Shown: positions 33,514 to 45,789 of the stretch, piece by piece
How the letters are laid out: the number at the start of each line of letters is the position of its first letter
How positions within the stretch are numbered: position 1 is the first letter of the stretch
Assembly: GCF_000006565.2 (NCBI RefSeq)
Contig: NC_031480.1
Location: 3,321,529 to 3,385,528 of the forward strand
Direction of reading: 5' to 3'
DNA from: Toxoplasma gondii ME49
Taxonomy: Eukaryota; Apicomplexa; Conoidasida; Eucoccidiorida; Sarcocystidae
DNA length: 64,000 nt
Position numbers and translations under genes: made by a program
Notes under the pieces: generated by a model
Told to the model about the DNA's origin: nothing
What the model saw: the letters and a program-made list of their open reading frames with translations, nothing else
The model's database searches: none

Positions 33514-36066
33514 TCACTCATCCATCATAGAGTCGTCCATGCCCCGGGACTCGCCGTTGCCTCCTTCCTCGCCTCCAATTGCATCGTCGTCCATCTTGGG
33601 GGCCAGGAAGAATTTCACGTGGCCGATGCACGAGCGAGGCTGCTGCGCCTGTCTCCTGCCCTGGGCTCGCCCCTCGTCGCCCTGCGACTCATCACCAGCC
33701 CGGTCGCCAGAGGCGGTACCACCGGATGCAGGTTCCAGAATGTCAAACCGGACCTCGATTGGGTTCTGATCTGTCAGCGACAGAGTCACAGAGCTGCTCA
33801 GCGACGCCGCCTTTGCAAAATAGTTCAAATACTTCACCGCATACGTCTGGCACACCGGAGAGTTAACCTGCGGGGAAACGAGTGGAGTGGACACAAAAAA
33901 ATCGATTAAGAAGTTGTTTGGGAAGCACCCTTTGGACGCTTCCTCTCGTTTGACTCTTTGTTCCAAGGTGAAACGGTTGAAACCTGCCCACGACGTAAAC
34001 TCGCTCACAAAGTCGACATATGTGCAACAGGACAGTGTGCCTCTGGTTGAGGCCGAGAGAAGCGCCAGCGGATAAGAGAACCTGATGCAAGTCCAGAGTA
34101 CGCCAGTTGAGTTTGCAATTGAGACCGCAGTGAAACCTTGTGCGCAGAGATGCCAGGAACAGGAACACTTCGAACGAAACCAGTCAAGAAGGCCGAAGCT
34201 CTGTACAGGGGACAGTACACGAATAGACGGGACGGAGGGCAGACAAGAGGAAGGGGGAAAACGTCCTGCAGATGCGAGACGAACATACTCGAGCAGAACT
34301 CAAAGAACCACAAAAACATGCCGGAAATTTGTCTGTTTCTGTACGAACCTTAATCTCTACTCCGCTGTCGTCGCCATTCGCAAAAGGCTTGGGCTTCAGC
34401 AGAACCTCTCCGACTCCGAGGTCTCCTTGAGTCACAAACTTGACGCCCAGTTTGTCCACCTCAACTCTGACGCTGTCGGAAAACTCGCCCATGATGCGGA
34501 CGACATTTGCGAACTCTCGAGCAGACATGGTAACAGTGACGTCGTGGGCAGTCTCATCTTCCGGGACACGCAAGGCATCTTGGTCAATGGCCATCAAACG
34601 CAGACTGAAGCTCGACAGCTTCTCGTCAGCTGTCAAAAACGAATAAAACCGAAAAAGCAAAAGCGGGATGTGGACACCAGGCAACACAGACACGAGTGAG
34701 ACAGAAGTGACACGACAGAACACAAGTCACTTCGTGGATGAATCAATGCTTTTACTCTGATATCTTTGGTACCTCCTTATACAAAATGTCTGTATGCATG
34801 TGCTATTCTCGTAGAAACGGCGTCCTTGTGTCGCCACTCCTGATACAGGTCCCCCGAACTGTGTGTTCTATCATACCCATATATATATATATATATAAAG
34901 AGGGGTGCTTTTGACATCGGTATTTTCACATATGCTCAGACCTATCGAGAAGAACACAGGCATAAAATTGTCGTAGTCACAGTCAAACCGGACCTCTATT
35001 TGGCTGAGAGACGTTGGATTCTTCCCTTGTGGCAGTGGATTGCCAGCTCACGAGCCTTAAGACGATCTTTCGCTTGAAGGCTCCAGTCCGTTACAGACCA
35101 GAAATAGGGACCCGAACGTTTCTACCTCCCCTTGTTTTAGGACCGTATACTTCGGTAACTGGACGTCCCATCACAAGCCCAGAGGGGTTGAGCGAAAGAA
35201 ATCAGACCCACCTTCGTTCTCGAAGACAAATGTGACAGTGTCGGAATCTTCCTCGTTTTGAATGCTGCAAGAATCTGCGTTGCTGCAGAGCTTGAAGACT
35301 TTGCACACACTAGCCAGGTTGAGGCCAAGCGACCGTTCGCGGTCGCAGCGGAAGTGGACGAAGCCAACATCATCGAGCTTCAGAGCGACCAGGGCGACGT
35401 GGGAGGAATCCATAGCCTGCATACAAAAATTGACACAAACCGTTCCAAAACATGATGGGACAGCCACAGAAGCTTGTGCATATTTACAGAGAAATGTAAG
35501 TGATGTATTCGCAGATACATTCATGTACGAACGCACTCAAGTGTGTGTGTGTGCACAATTTACGCACAGTCACACCTACCATATCGAGTTACAGGCATAG
35601 ATATGTGCGACCTGTGAATCAGTTAACTTGTACACAGATGAATATCTACTTGTGTCGTGTAATTAATTCATGGAACTTAGACGAGAAAACCCGGTCGCCT
35701 TACTGATAGTTACCCTAAACCCCGGCGCACACAGGAACAACTGCTTCTGGTTCGACCTCATGAATACGAACAGTACACTGCGTGGAAATAATGAAGGGAA
35801 CTCGTGTCGCTTTCTCGAGGCAAGCATCGTGCACATTTGCTGCCATCTTGTTGGAACCACACCGGGTGTGCGTTGCCGGAACCGAATTTCCAGACTACTC
35901 TGCAGGCCACAACATTTCTCTCAGTCTTCCAAAACGCGGCACTCATGCTCACCTGAAGGCGGAGACCAGTTTCATCGCAGTCCAGGTTGACGTCGCTGAC
36001 CATGTCCTTGATAGACTCAAACAGCCGGCGGAGGACGCTGGCGTGCTGGAGCTTGGCTTCCAACAT
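33514..36066 (-). CDS. PCNA: Proliferating cell nuclear antigen (DNA sliding clamp)
   Basis: Homotrimeric clamp that tethers DNA polymerases and repair factors to DNA in the nucleus. Four exons, 36066-35953, 35416-35212, 34629-34349 and 33867-33514, join in phase to give 317 residues. Family matches include SMDSSH-like AMDSSHVALVAL at residue 39, the RCDR motif, RIMGEFSDSV, VKYLNYFAKA and the C-terminal FFLAPKMDDD. Lys166 aligns with the Lys164 ubiquitin/SUMO site of human PCNA (VDKLGVKF against CAKDGVKF). The protein is about 55 residues longer than human PCNA. Most of the excess is an acidic, Gly/Gln/Arg-rich insertion at about 247-279, just before the last strand, plus an acidic tail. It is divergent from NOP56. 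T. gondii has two PCNA genes; this is probably PCNA1, judged from memory of gene order. Confidence 0.96.
34879..34898. repeat. (TA)n microsatellite
   Basis: Ten TA units in the intron between the second and third PCNA exons. Confidence 0.85.
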
Positions 36067-38003
36067 CTTCGCGGGCACAAAAAAAAATCGGGGTAGGAGT
36101 GAACTGGAGTCGCTGAGAGCCCAGCGAGGGCAATAGGCTCGGAATAAATCGCAGCAATGCAGGAAAGAAAACAAATCGGTGGCAGAACCGCCAGAACGGC
36201 GTGATTGCCCACAAGGCAAGACGAAATGGACAGCAGACGGAGGGGCAAGCAGCAAGAACACCTGCGAAACACACGCCGATCGACGGGGTAACCGGGATGT
36301 TTCGTGCCAAGAGACAGACGGACAACGGACGACGTAAGCAAACCAAAGGGTTCAGAGGCTCTCTCTTCCCCTAGACCAGGCGAAAGGAGAAAACAGACGG
36401 CCAGGAGAACGCAAGACAACTTCAAAAGTGGAACACCAGTCCAGCCACATTGGGAGGGTGGGCGTAGCTGTGGTGGAAGCCGCCTCTCTTGCGCAGCAGA
36501 TGTTCAAGTGTACATACAGCTGAGATTGTTGTGGTGCGCCGCTGACAAGCATTCGACGACGAGACGAAAACCATGGACAGAACGCCAGAAGCTGCGGTTT
36601 GGGCGAGTGTGCGTGCCGCGGATTTCGTCTTGGCAGTATGGGATATCGAAACACATCGAGACCTCGGGTCGACACCGGTGACATGAAGCCACCCACCCCG
36701 GAAACGGAAACACGAATGCGCGTCCACCCCTCTTTACCATGCGGCGTTCCACAGCGCGCGTGGTTCAGGGCTTCTTTGCCACCATGCCACTTTTCTTGTC
36801 CCGCTCCCACGCTGGCGACTCGACTCTGGCGGTACCTTATCCTTGCGACTCGCGAGTTACTGGCGTTCTTCAGGAAAACTCCTCTTTTCCGCTAGGTTTC
36901 TCTAAACGACGAGAGTTTTTCTGCGACAACTGACGATTAACATCCATGTGTAGGGTCAATTTGTACCAGGCGGGGGAGGTAAGGGCAAATTTCGGGTCTT
37001 CAGAGGGACCCTGTCAAAGAAGCTGGACCGACTTTAGGCACAGGCGGAGTTTGGTCCCCTGGCGTCTGCGAGCCCTCGCTGCGGCCGCGAGAACGCGCGA
37101 CGGCACAGTTCGTTACATGCTCCGGAAAAATTCGATTCGGAAAAAGTTGACTGGGACTGACGTTCTTGCAAGGTGCGAGAGATCTCGCGACCCACGTCTG
37201 CTTACTCGGTTCATCCCTTGAGATATTTCCTCTTTTTGGCGTTCTTGTAAGATAATGGGGGACGGCAAAACAACGTCGACACTGCGACAGTAGCCCAGAG
37301 GCTACATTCGCCCCACACAAATATATGCTCTAGCCATTCGTTCGTTTTAACTGGCTTTTCTTCTCTTGTTTCGTCGTTGTGGGTAGTTTTCTCGTCTTTC
37401 CTCTTTGGTTTCTTTCTTCCCTTTCATTTCCAATCTTTTGAATCGGTCGGCAAGTCACCACCTGCCCCTCCGGCGTCACTTTCTGCGACCAACAAGAAGC
37501 GTTCGGCATTTCTGGACGACGAGGTCTTCTTTTCTTCTTTTGTTTATCTTCTCTCCATTTTTTCGTCCTTTTGCACATCTCAGGTTTACGCGCGGCGTCG
37601 TCCTTTTCATTTCCCCAGTGTTTTTCCGGGTTCTTGCCACCCCTTCGCCTTCCAGTTCCCTGCCGCCCGTGGACGTTTCCCGTTTGACGTGGGTCTCTCT
37701 CGCATAACTTCAAGCACCGCAACTGCCGCCACAACTTCCCTTCTGACTCTCCTCGCCTTCCTGTAAATAGCTCTCACAACGCTGGCTTTTTCTCTCCTCT
37801 TCCGCCACGCATTTTTTGTGCCGTCGTTCGCCATCAACCTGCTTTCGCTCCTTGTTTTCTCCATTTCTGTCCCATTCCTCTCACGAACAACGCCGCGATT
37901 GCGTCGCTGGCTTCGCTGCTCGTATCTGCCTTGGCATCTGCCCGTGTGTTCCCCGTTTTTTCCCCAGTTGTCTCCGGTGATCATGTCCTGAATCTCACAC
38001 AAG
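36067..38003. promoter_or_regulatory. Divergent PCNA/NOP56 promoter region
   Basis: The 1.9 kb between the PCNA and NOP56 start codons must hold both promoters and 5' UTRs. From about 37330 the + strand is strongly T/C-rich up to the NOP56 ATG, typical of coccidian 5' leaders. Open frames here lack splice partners. I could not assign individual elements. CGAGACG near 36560 is one base from the published T. gondii WGAGACG element, which is weak evidence. Confidence 0.5.
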
Positions 38004-40179
38004 ATGGCAGTGAACGAGATTTTTCTTCTCTTTGAGTCCGCGCCGGGCCTGCTCTTGGCTCGCGTCAAGGGCTGGGACCAGATTGCACAGGACACAGACG
38101 CAGTCCAGGAGGCCTGTCTGGACTTTGCTCGCTTCAAACAAGTCGTCGAGGCTGTCGCCTTCCACCCCTTCTCGGACGCAGAGGAGGCGATGGAGGTGCA
38201 ACTCGCAATCACGAACGGGACCAGTTGCCCCGCGCTGCTGAACTTTCTCAACTTCAACCTGCCTTCCTCGCTGAAGAAGAAGAAGGGCGCCGATGCAGAG
38301 GCCGGCGGCCGAGCCAAGAGCCAGGCCGCCGTGGGGGTGTGCGACCCTGCGTTGGGGAAGAGTCTCGCCGACGCAGGCTTCCAAATCGTGTTCAACTCAA
38401 ACGTCCAGGAACTGCACAGAGGCTGCAGGCAACACATGAAGAAGCTCGCGAAGCAGCTGGGTGAGCTGCCCATCGAAAAGTTCCAGGTTGGACTCGGCCA
38501 CAGCTACAGCCGCTCCAAGATGCAGGAAGACCCCCGGAAGCAGGACAAACCTATCATGCAGTCCATTGCTCTCCTCGACAGTCTCGACAAAAACATCAAC
38601 GCCTTCGCCATGAAACTCAAGGAGTGGTACGGATGGCACTTCCCCGAGCTGGTCAAAATCTGCGGAGACGCCGAGGTCTACTGCAAGGTCCTCAAGGTTG
38701 TGCAAATGAAGGAACAGTTCGACGAACACGTGAGACAACGCCGAAACTCTGCTGATGAGAAACACCAGGGAACCCAGAGAGCATGCAGGCATGTGTGTGC
38801 AGAGACTGCCTCCAAACAACCTCCATACGCTCCGCCCTTCTCCACAAGACCTCACAACGGGATGCCCACGTGGACGTGCACTGACACTGCATGTATATCT
38901 CTCTATATGGATATATATATATATTATATATATTATATATATATATATATATCTGTATGTATTTATGTATATGTTCGAATCTGGGGTTTTGTTCGTGTTT
39001 CCTCGCTTCGACTGTGGTGTCTGTACAACGGCACGAAGAGCGTCTCGCCAAGACGTTAGAAGTGGTGCTGTAGCAGTTTCCATATCTTTGGATTGAGGTT
39101 TTGGTTTTCGCGCGTTCTCACGTGTCTTGCGGTTTTGCCTTTTCCGTGTATCCTTTTCCCCAGACACAAGGCGAGGAGCTGTTGGAGGCCTGCGGAGGAA
39201 GCGAGGAAATTCGCGACGAGGTCGTGGCGGCCACCAAGCACTCGATGGGTCAGGAAATTGGAGAAGCCGATTTCGTCAACATCATCCGTTTCGCTGATCA
39301 AGTGCGTGTTCAAACGATCGTCGTTTCTATGCATGCAGATGTGACATTTTCTCGCTGTGCATGCGCTGGTGCCGTTCGCTCCTTGTAAAAGTCGCGTTTC
39401 TAAGATTCGAAGCAGGCAGAAATCGAACGCGTTTCGAAGGCCGGGGCCTCCACTCCGCTTCAGGATACACAACTCCGAGTGCTGGTCTCTACCTCTCTTC
39501 CAGTTCTCCCCAAGCATTGGCTGTTGCCGAGGGAGGGGGTCGTACCTCTTGTCGGTTTTTTCCTCTTGCTGGACAAGACTCTGATGTTTCGTCTCTGCTT
39601 GATGTTTCTTCGACGCGTGTATCGGGAGGGTGCGGACGCGGCTTCTTCTGATGTTTTCTGTGAGACCCTGGAACTCGCCCTTTTGTGAAGTCACCTTTTC
39701 TCACTCAGCATGCCCGTCTTGTGTGTCTCTGTCACCTGTCCGTTTTCTTCATTTCGGCTCTCTCCACGTCGCTACCGTCCAACCGTCTTCCGTGTCAATT
39801 GCTTCACACAGTGGACTGTTGCTTTGTCTTTGTCTTTTCGCCAGGTTCTGCGCCTGTGTGAACAGCGCCGCACTCTCCAGGAGTATCTCTCGACTAAGAT
39901 GGATTTCGTGTCTCCCAACTTGAAGGCTGTCGTCGGCGAGGTCCTTGCTGCTCGTCTTATTTCGCATGCAGGCGCCCTCGTGAACTTGGCCAAGTACCCC
40001 GCATCCACCATCCAAATTCTCGGAGCCGAAAAAGTGGGTGTAAACACAGTGAACTGGGGGTTGAGTATCACCTGGCACGCAGTGATGGAGACCATGCATC
40101 CGGATGCGTTTTTTATGACCTAACTCGATTCAAGCCAAGTGAACAATACATCTGACTGGGCCTGTTTGCCGCCTTCGTT

Positions 40180-40231
<52 letters not shown>

Positions 40232-42301
40232 AATGTACGAGCTGTACACGCACGTTTCCAGCAAGACAGGGTACCCCAAGATTACCGCCAGAGTTCCTCC
40301 CGATAAACATATAATACCCTGTACGTTATACCTGATTAATTATGCCAAATATATCTGCATGTGTACGCATTTCACTTGCACACATATATGCATGTTTATG
40401 CACTGTGTGTGTAGGTGGGTATTTCTAGGATCATGATATAGACGTGAAGCTCCCCGCATCCACTTTTCCGCAGCATGGCTTTTCGCTTCCTCTCCGTTTT
40501 GTATCTATTCGCTCTGTTTGCATGATGGAGCTCCGAGTTCGACTTGCCTGTCTCTTTGCAGGCGCTCTTCCGAGCCTTGAAGTCGAAGAACGGGCGTACA
40601 CCGAAGTACGGATTGCTCTTCCACTCTTCCTTTATCGGCAGAGTGCAGAAGCAGCAACACCGCGGCCGGATGAGCAGGTGCGTGAGCGATGCAATCTCGC
40701 GTTTGGGGTTTAACCGTCAGACTGATTTGGGATGAGAACTCTCCTCTTGCTCAAGAGAGAAAGCACGCTGTTTAACATATTTGAACTCTGCAATCACAGC
40801 TTCAGATTCGAATACAGTAGAAACAGTATTTGTATAAAACAAAATTGTTCAGTAATTCATGACAAAAGCTGTACTGTTTCAAGAAGTCATGACTGTCTAA
40901 CGAAACCTCAGTCAGCTGGCCTGTTGACGAAGTAAGAGCTCTACCAGAGCGAAGATTAGTAGCTGAGGTGTGGCTGTGATTCATGTGTCGTTGTCGAACT
41001 GTTGCGAGTGGAAGGTTGAGTTCTGAACTTTCAGTCCAACTCAGGAAATTATCCAAGAGCATCTGTCAGATGTATTTCCGTTACTAGTGTCACTACAACT
41101 TCTACGAAGAAAGTCCATCAAATGTAATTTATATACATTTTTATATCGCTGGAGTGAGAATCACAGGGAAAAGTACCTCTCAAATTAGTGAAACAGAGGC
41201 GTTACACTGTAACTCGATTTTGGTTGAGGCTGCGAGGACAGATGTCGTGGCTCGGCATCCGCAGAACGTGGGGGGTAGCGAAACGCATGCAAATCTGTGG
41301 AAAAGGGTTCGCTGCGTTTCGGTTTCTCGGTCTCCAAAGGATTCAGAGCTGGAATTGAAAAACCAGATCTGGACGTCGACTCAGCGAAGCGTACCGAAAT
41401 GCAGAGAAACAGCAGAAACGTGTCTTTGGACTTTTTTTACAGATACCTTGCCTCCAAATGCGCCCTCGCTGCTCGTATCGATGCCTTCGCGGATGAGGAA
41501 ACTCCCGAGTCTGCCGACGGCATCCGCTCGAATGTTTACGGTGTCAAACTGAGAGAACAACTGGAAGAGAGACTGAAGTAAGCACAACCGAAAATGGAAA
41601 AATAGAACGATGTCTACACAAGTGAATGCATATATATATATATATATAGATAGATAGATAGATAGATATAGATATACGTGCGTGTGTGTGTTGGATGTCT
41701 TTGATAGAGCATATACGGGAGTTGCAGGTGACAGGGTGAATAGGGAGGGCATGTATATTGGAGAAATTGTCAGAAAAGACACCTAGAGAGAAGCTGGGCT
41801 GAAGCGGGGGCGGGAGAAACGATCGGCACCTATCAATGTTTGGTTGGGTTTTTCGTGGCTGTGTCAGCGAGGAATCCGCAGAAAACAGGATGCACTCTGA
41901 CGGCTTTCAGCTGGGAAGTCCATGCCCATTCGAAAGGTCGTCGACGGTGGTAGAGCCGTAGTGTCCATATGTTTTGAAACCTTCCTTTTCTCAGATACCT
42001 GGCGGACGGCATTGTGCCGCGAAAGAATCTCGACGTCATGCGAGAAGCTGCATCGGAGCTGAGTCAGGCGGCTGTTTCGGAGAAGAGGAAAAAGAAGAAG
42101 AGAAAGCACGAGGAGAAGGAAACAGAGGAAGAGACGAATCCGATGATTGACGAGGAGGAGGGCGGCAAGAAGAAAAAGAAGAAGAAGCATGCCAAGCAGG
42201 TGGAGGAAAGTGAAGACGTCCATGGGGATGAGGTCTCGGAGGACAGGAGCGCAGAGAAGAAAAAGAAAAAGAAAAAGAAGCACGCTGACGTGGATGTCTA
42301 G
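38004..42301 (+). CDS. NOP56: NOP56, box C/D snoRNP core protein
   Basis: Nucleolar scaffold of box C/D snoRNPs, which bridges NOP58, fibrillarin and guide RNA for rRNA 2'-O-methylation. Six exons, 38004-38729, 39164-39301, 39845-40033, 40562-40677, 41443-41577 and 41995-42301, join in phase to give 536 residues. The N-terminal NOP5NT-type domain ([18 protein letters not shown]) is followed by the Nop domain. Its diagnostic stretches are [65 protein letters not shown] and [14 protein letters not shown]. These match NOP56 better than NOP58, notably the HSSFIGR and PRKNLDVM stretches. The tail has the usual Lys/Glu-rich blocks (KKKKKKHAK and similar), probable nucleolar signals, but is shorter than the human tail. 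Introns carry TA, AG and GATA microsatellites. Confidence 0.96.
38910..38952. repeat. Imperfect (TA)n microsatellite
   Basis: TA repeat with ATTATA interruptions in NOP56 intron 1. Confidence 0.85.
40182..40231. repeat. Compound (TA)n(GA)n microsatellite
   Basis: About 14 TA units directly followed by about 11 AG/GA units, in NOP56 intron 3. Confidence 0.9.
41629..41670. repeat. Compound (TA)n(GATA)n microsatellite
   Basis: TA repeat running into GATA tetranucleotides, in NOP56 intron 5. Confidence 0.88.
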
Positions 42302-45300
42302 AGTGACAGGGGTTTGGCTTTTGCGAGTGCTGGAGAGAGAGAGAGGCGTCGAAGGTAATGGAACCTGACAGGGAAGGAAGCATGTGTGAAAAGAGGAACA
42401 GCGCCTTCGCCATTGAGAGCGAGAAGGAGGAGAAAAGAGGGGCGAGGACAAGACAATGAGGCGAAGAAGACGCACGCGGAATCTGTCACGATTCATTCCC
42501 CGGGAGCGAGGCCAAGGTGAGGAGGCCTGGCTCAGTCATCCGAGGCAACCTGTCTCCTCAGGGAGACATGCGAAACGCGACAGAGCAGCAGAGATGTGAG
42601 CGTGTGGTCGTCCTGGCTTTCCGGGTTCAAAACATGTTTAACCTTCCATTTAGGTCAAAACGCGCGTCGAACGAGATCACCGTGTGTACGCAAGGTGAAA
42701 CAAGGTTTCTGTAGACTTATCGACACCGGCGTGAGTCTTGGGGTGGGTTCCACAGTGCACCGCGCCTGTGTATGGAAAAGTGAGTGCGCTGCCAAATTGT
42801 GTTTCAGAGGTTTCCTGGCGACTCTTTGATGGTTGTGGTTTCTTTCCTGCCTTGGCTCTTAAAGTTTACGATTTCCAAACTGAGTGTGCGGACTTTAACC
42901 GCCTGAATCTGTGGCTGTTCCCAGGGAAGAGTACCTCTCTTGCCTTCCGCTCAAGAGCAGCAAGCGCGAGGCTCGCGGGGAGGGTGATGACAAGCTGTAG
43001 AGCAGAATTCGCGTTCATTCCTAGCTACGGGGTAACTGTTGTGTTTAAATAGCGGCTGCCTGCCCTTCGGGACTTCACGAAACATCTCTTGTAGCGACAC
43101 ACGTATCGACCCATAGTGAACTCTCTGGTTCCGATCGGAAGTACGCAGTAAACTAGTTACCACGCATCACTTGGCAAGCATGACTTATGTCAACGACAAA
43201 GTGATCACCCGCCGTTTGTACGTTCGGATCGCGCCAAGGGCCGGAGGAAGGGAAGCGGGTTTCAAAGAAAGAGGAGACGATGCATAGCAAACACGATCGT
43301 CTCCCTCTCAAGAGATACGAAACCCACAAAAACGGAGCTATTCTTAACACACATAGGGTACGGATAGTTGCCGGTAGGAAGGGAAAGCGTTTCGGACTAC
43401 AGCAGACGGAAATTGTGTACGCTGCCACCCACGTAGATAGAGTAGCACCTGCTGGAGTGCTGAAGAAAAGCTGAAGATATTGAGTAACACTGGTGAGGGG
43501 TTCTTTGTTAATCGTACGTCTTCACATCGGTGTTACTCTAGTCGACGGAGACTGACTGCATAGTACCTAGGATGCGACACTACGGCTACGTCACCTCGGG
43601 GATGGTCGACGCATCTTCCTCCAGCAGAACGGAAGATGTTGTGGAGAGACAGCTTCGAGCAAGGGTGCTACAACTCCGCTTTCGTTCACAAAGAGAAAGT
43701 GTGGGAGTTCCTGTTACAATGCAGGATTCTGGTCTGTTGTCCGATTTACACAGTATGAAGCCCTCAGTTCTGTTCCACGTGTGCCTTTGTGTTTTCTCTC
43801 GAAGTCTTTCGCTCTCTCTGTGTCACTCTTTCTCTATCTATCTCTTTGTCTTTCTCTCCAGTCCTCTCTCATTTGTGTTTCGCGATGTTTCTCGCATCCT
43901 TGATTCCTCCCTTTCTTTGGATCCTAGCCCCCCTGACTGTGTTGATTGAGTTGTCGACTTTGGCATTTTTCAGCGAAATCAGGTCGCGAAACCGATGACG
44001 AAGCGGTCTTTCCACTTCTCTCCAACAAAAAGGTACCTGAGCGCTCCGTTGGCATACGCAGGTGGAGACCGTCTGAATGGCTGTCTTCCTTTCTTCGCCC
44101 AGAACCCGCTACACAGAGGCGCTGGGAAAAAGCCTACGCCAACTTTTTGCATCGCGCGATATGTTTCCAGGAGAAAGTGTACATAAACACACACTTATAT
44201 GCAAATAACCTACATGTAGGCATACACAGAAACATGCACATAAGTATAGATATTTGAAGGAAGTGCGAATTTCCTTCGGTCTTTCTCTCCGTGAGACGAG
44301 ACACCCACCTTCCGTCTTGCTAGTTGATATTTTCGGCATGCAGGGAAGATGCACTCGCTGTCTGCATCTGCTAGGCCTTGTTCGATGATTTAACTCGAGA
44401 AAGGATTTTTTTTCGCTTTCTTCAAGAGTCCCCTTTCCAGAGAGGTGTGTCTTGAAGGAAGAGAAGAACGGGAGAAGGAAGGATGGTTTTCTCCTCGCCA
44501 CGGCAATATAGCTTCATGCCCTCATGTCCGAGGAAAGAACGGAGTTCTCTTTTTTTGGGTCGCCTCCCAGGAGAGAAAGGACCCTTTTCTGGGGGACACA
44601 CGCGAAAGAAAACGCCAGAGAAAAAGCAAAACCCTTATCCGTTCTCTTCTTCTCCACTCTCTCGGGTTGCCTTGCCTTGTGTGTCTGCTCGGTCGCCACC
44701 CCCCCCCCCAGCAGTCCGCGACTGAGAAAGAGTGCAACTCCTTCCGTTCTGCTTTGACCTCGACTTCCAGTCTTTCTCCAGTTTCGCGAGTCGAGACGAA
44801 CATCAACAAAAACGCCGGAGGGCAAAGCTGCTTGCCTTGTCCTGTGTGCTGCCGAAAATCGCGAGAAAAGAAGGAAACTCTCCACGGCATGTGTACTTCA
44901 GAAAGACACACAACGAATTCTCGCCTGTCTCTTTCGACCCTGTATTTATGTGTGAATGCAAGCCACTACTGATTCAATGCGAAGTCCCATGTCCAGATCG
45001 CTTGGGTCGTGTCTCCGTTGCTCTCCTGTGTTTTGAGGTGCGCTGGTGAAACACCGAGTCGCGTCGTCTCGTCCTTTGTGCTGCTCTCAGTTCTTGTCAT
45101 CTTGGCTTCGCTGGCGACTCCTCGACTTCGTGCTGTCTCTCCCTTGCTCTGCTTCGCTCCGCTCTGAGTCTCTGTCTCTGTTTACTCTGTTCGAGTTACG
45201 CAGTTCTGCTTCGCGGAGCCGCCAGGTCGTCCAAGGTACAGCATCTGTGAGCGACTCTCCAGCCTCTGCTCAAGATACAGGCTAGGCTTCCACTCTCTCT

Positions 45301-45789
45301 TTCCTTCCACCAATCGCGTCTGTGGTTGCTCTTCCCCTCCCTCCTCGTCTTCTCCGCCCTCCGCCTCAACTTCGTGCTCTGCTTCTCTTCTGTGCTCTGC
45401 TTCTGGAGACCCCACACATGTCTTCTCTTCTTGTGCGTACGTTCCGCTCTGGATTTTCTCAGTTTCGTCCTTTTCGTTTGCGGCTCGCCTGTCTGCTCTT
45501 CCTTCGTCGCGCGGCAGGATCAAGGCGCCGTTTTTCTGGAAGGCTTTCTCTTTAAAAGAGGCTCACGCGTTTCGTCTGATGTCTCTGTGAGGCCTTTGCG
45601 CTCTCGCGGGGTGTTCCCTTGGAAGTCCATTTCCTTCGAGCGTACGAAGCCCCGAGCAAGGCCCCGAGCCGATGGCAGCGCATGCAGTCTTGAGGCTGGG
45701 AGCGGGCGGCGGTTCCGCGTACGCTTAGTTGTCTAGACAGCTGAGGGCAGAGCGCGAAGTGTGCGCGGCTCTTTGAGGACTTACAGGAA
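42302..45789. other. Intergenic region and probable TRAIP promoter/5' UTR
   Basis: About 3.5 kb between two + strand genes. From about 44630 on, the + strand is mainly pyrimidine-rich, with a C11 run near 44699-44709. It is likely the leader of the RING gene, which may include a non-coding exon: TTACAG occurs just before the ATG at 45790. No frame here has a recognisable domain or a phase-compatible splice. Confidence 0.5.

Noticed and set aside
38752..38884. Box C-like CTGATGA and CTGA in NOP56 intron 1, and GTGATGG with CTGA in intron 3, as possible intronic box C/D snoRNAs
   Set aside because: NOP56 introns host snoRNAs in vertebrates, but spacing, terminal stems and D' boxes are poor here. 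A covariance or guide-target search would be needed.
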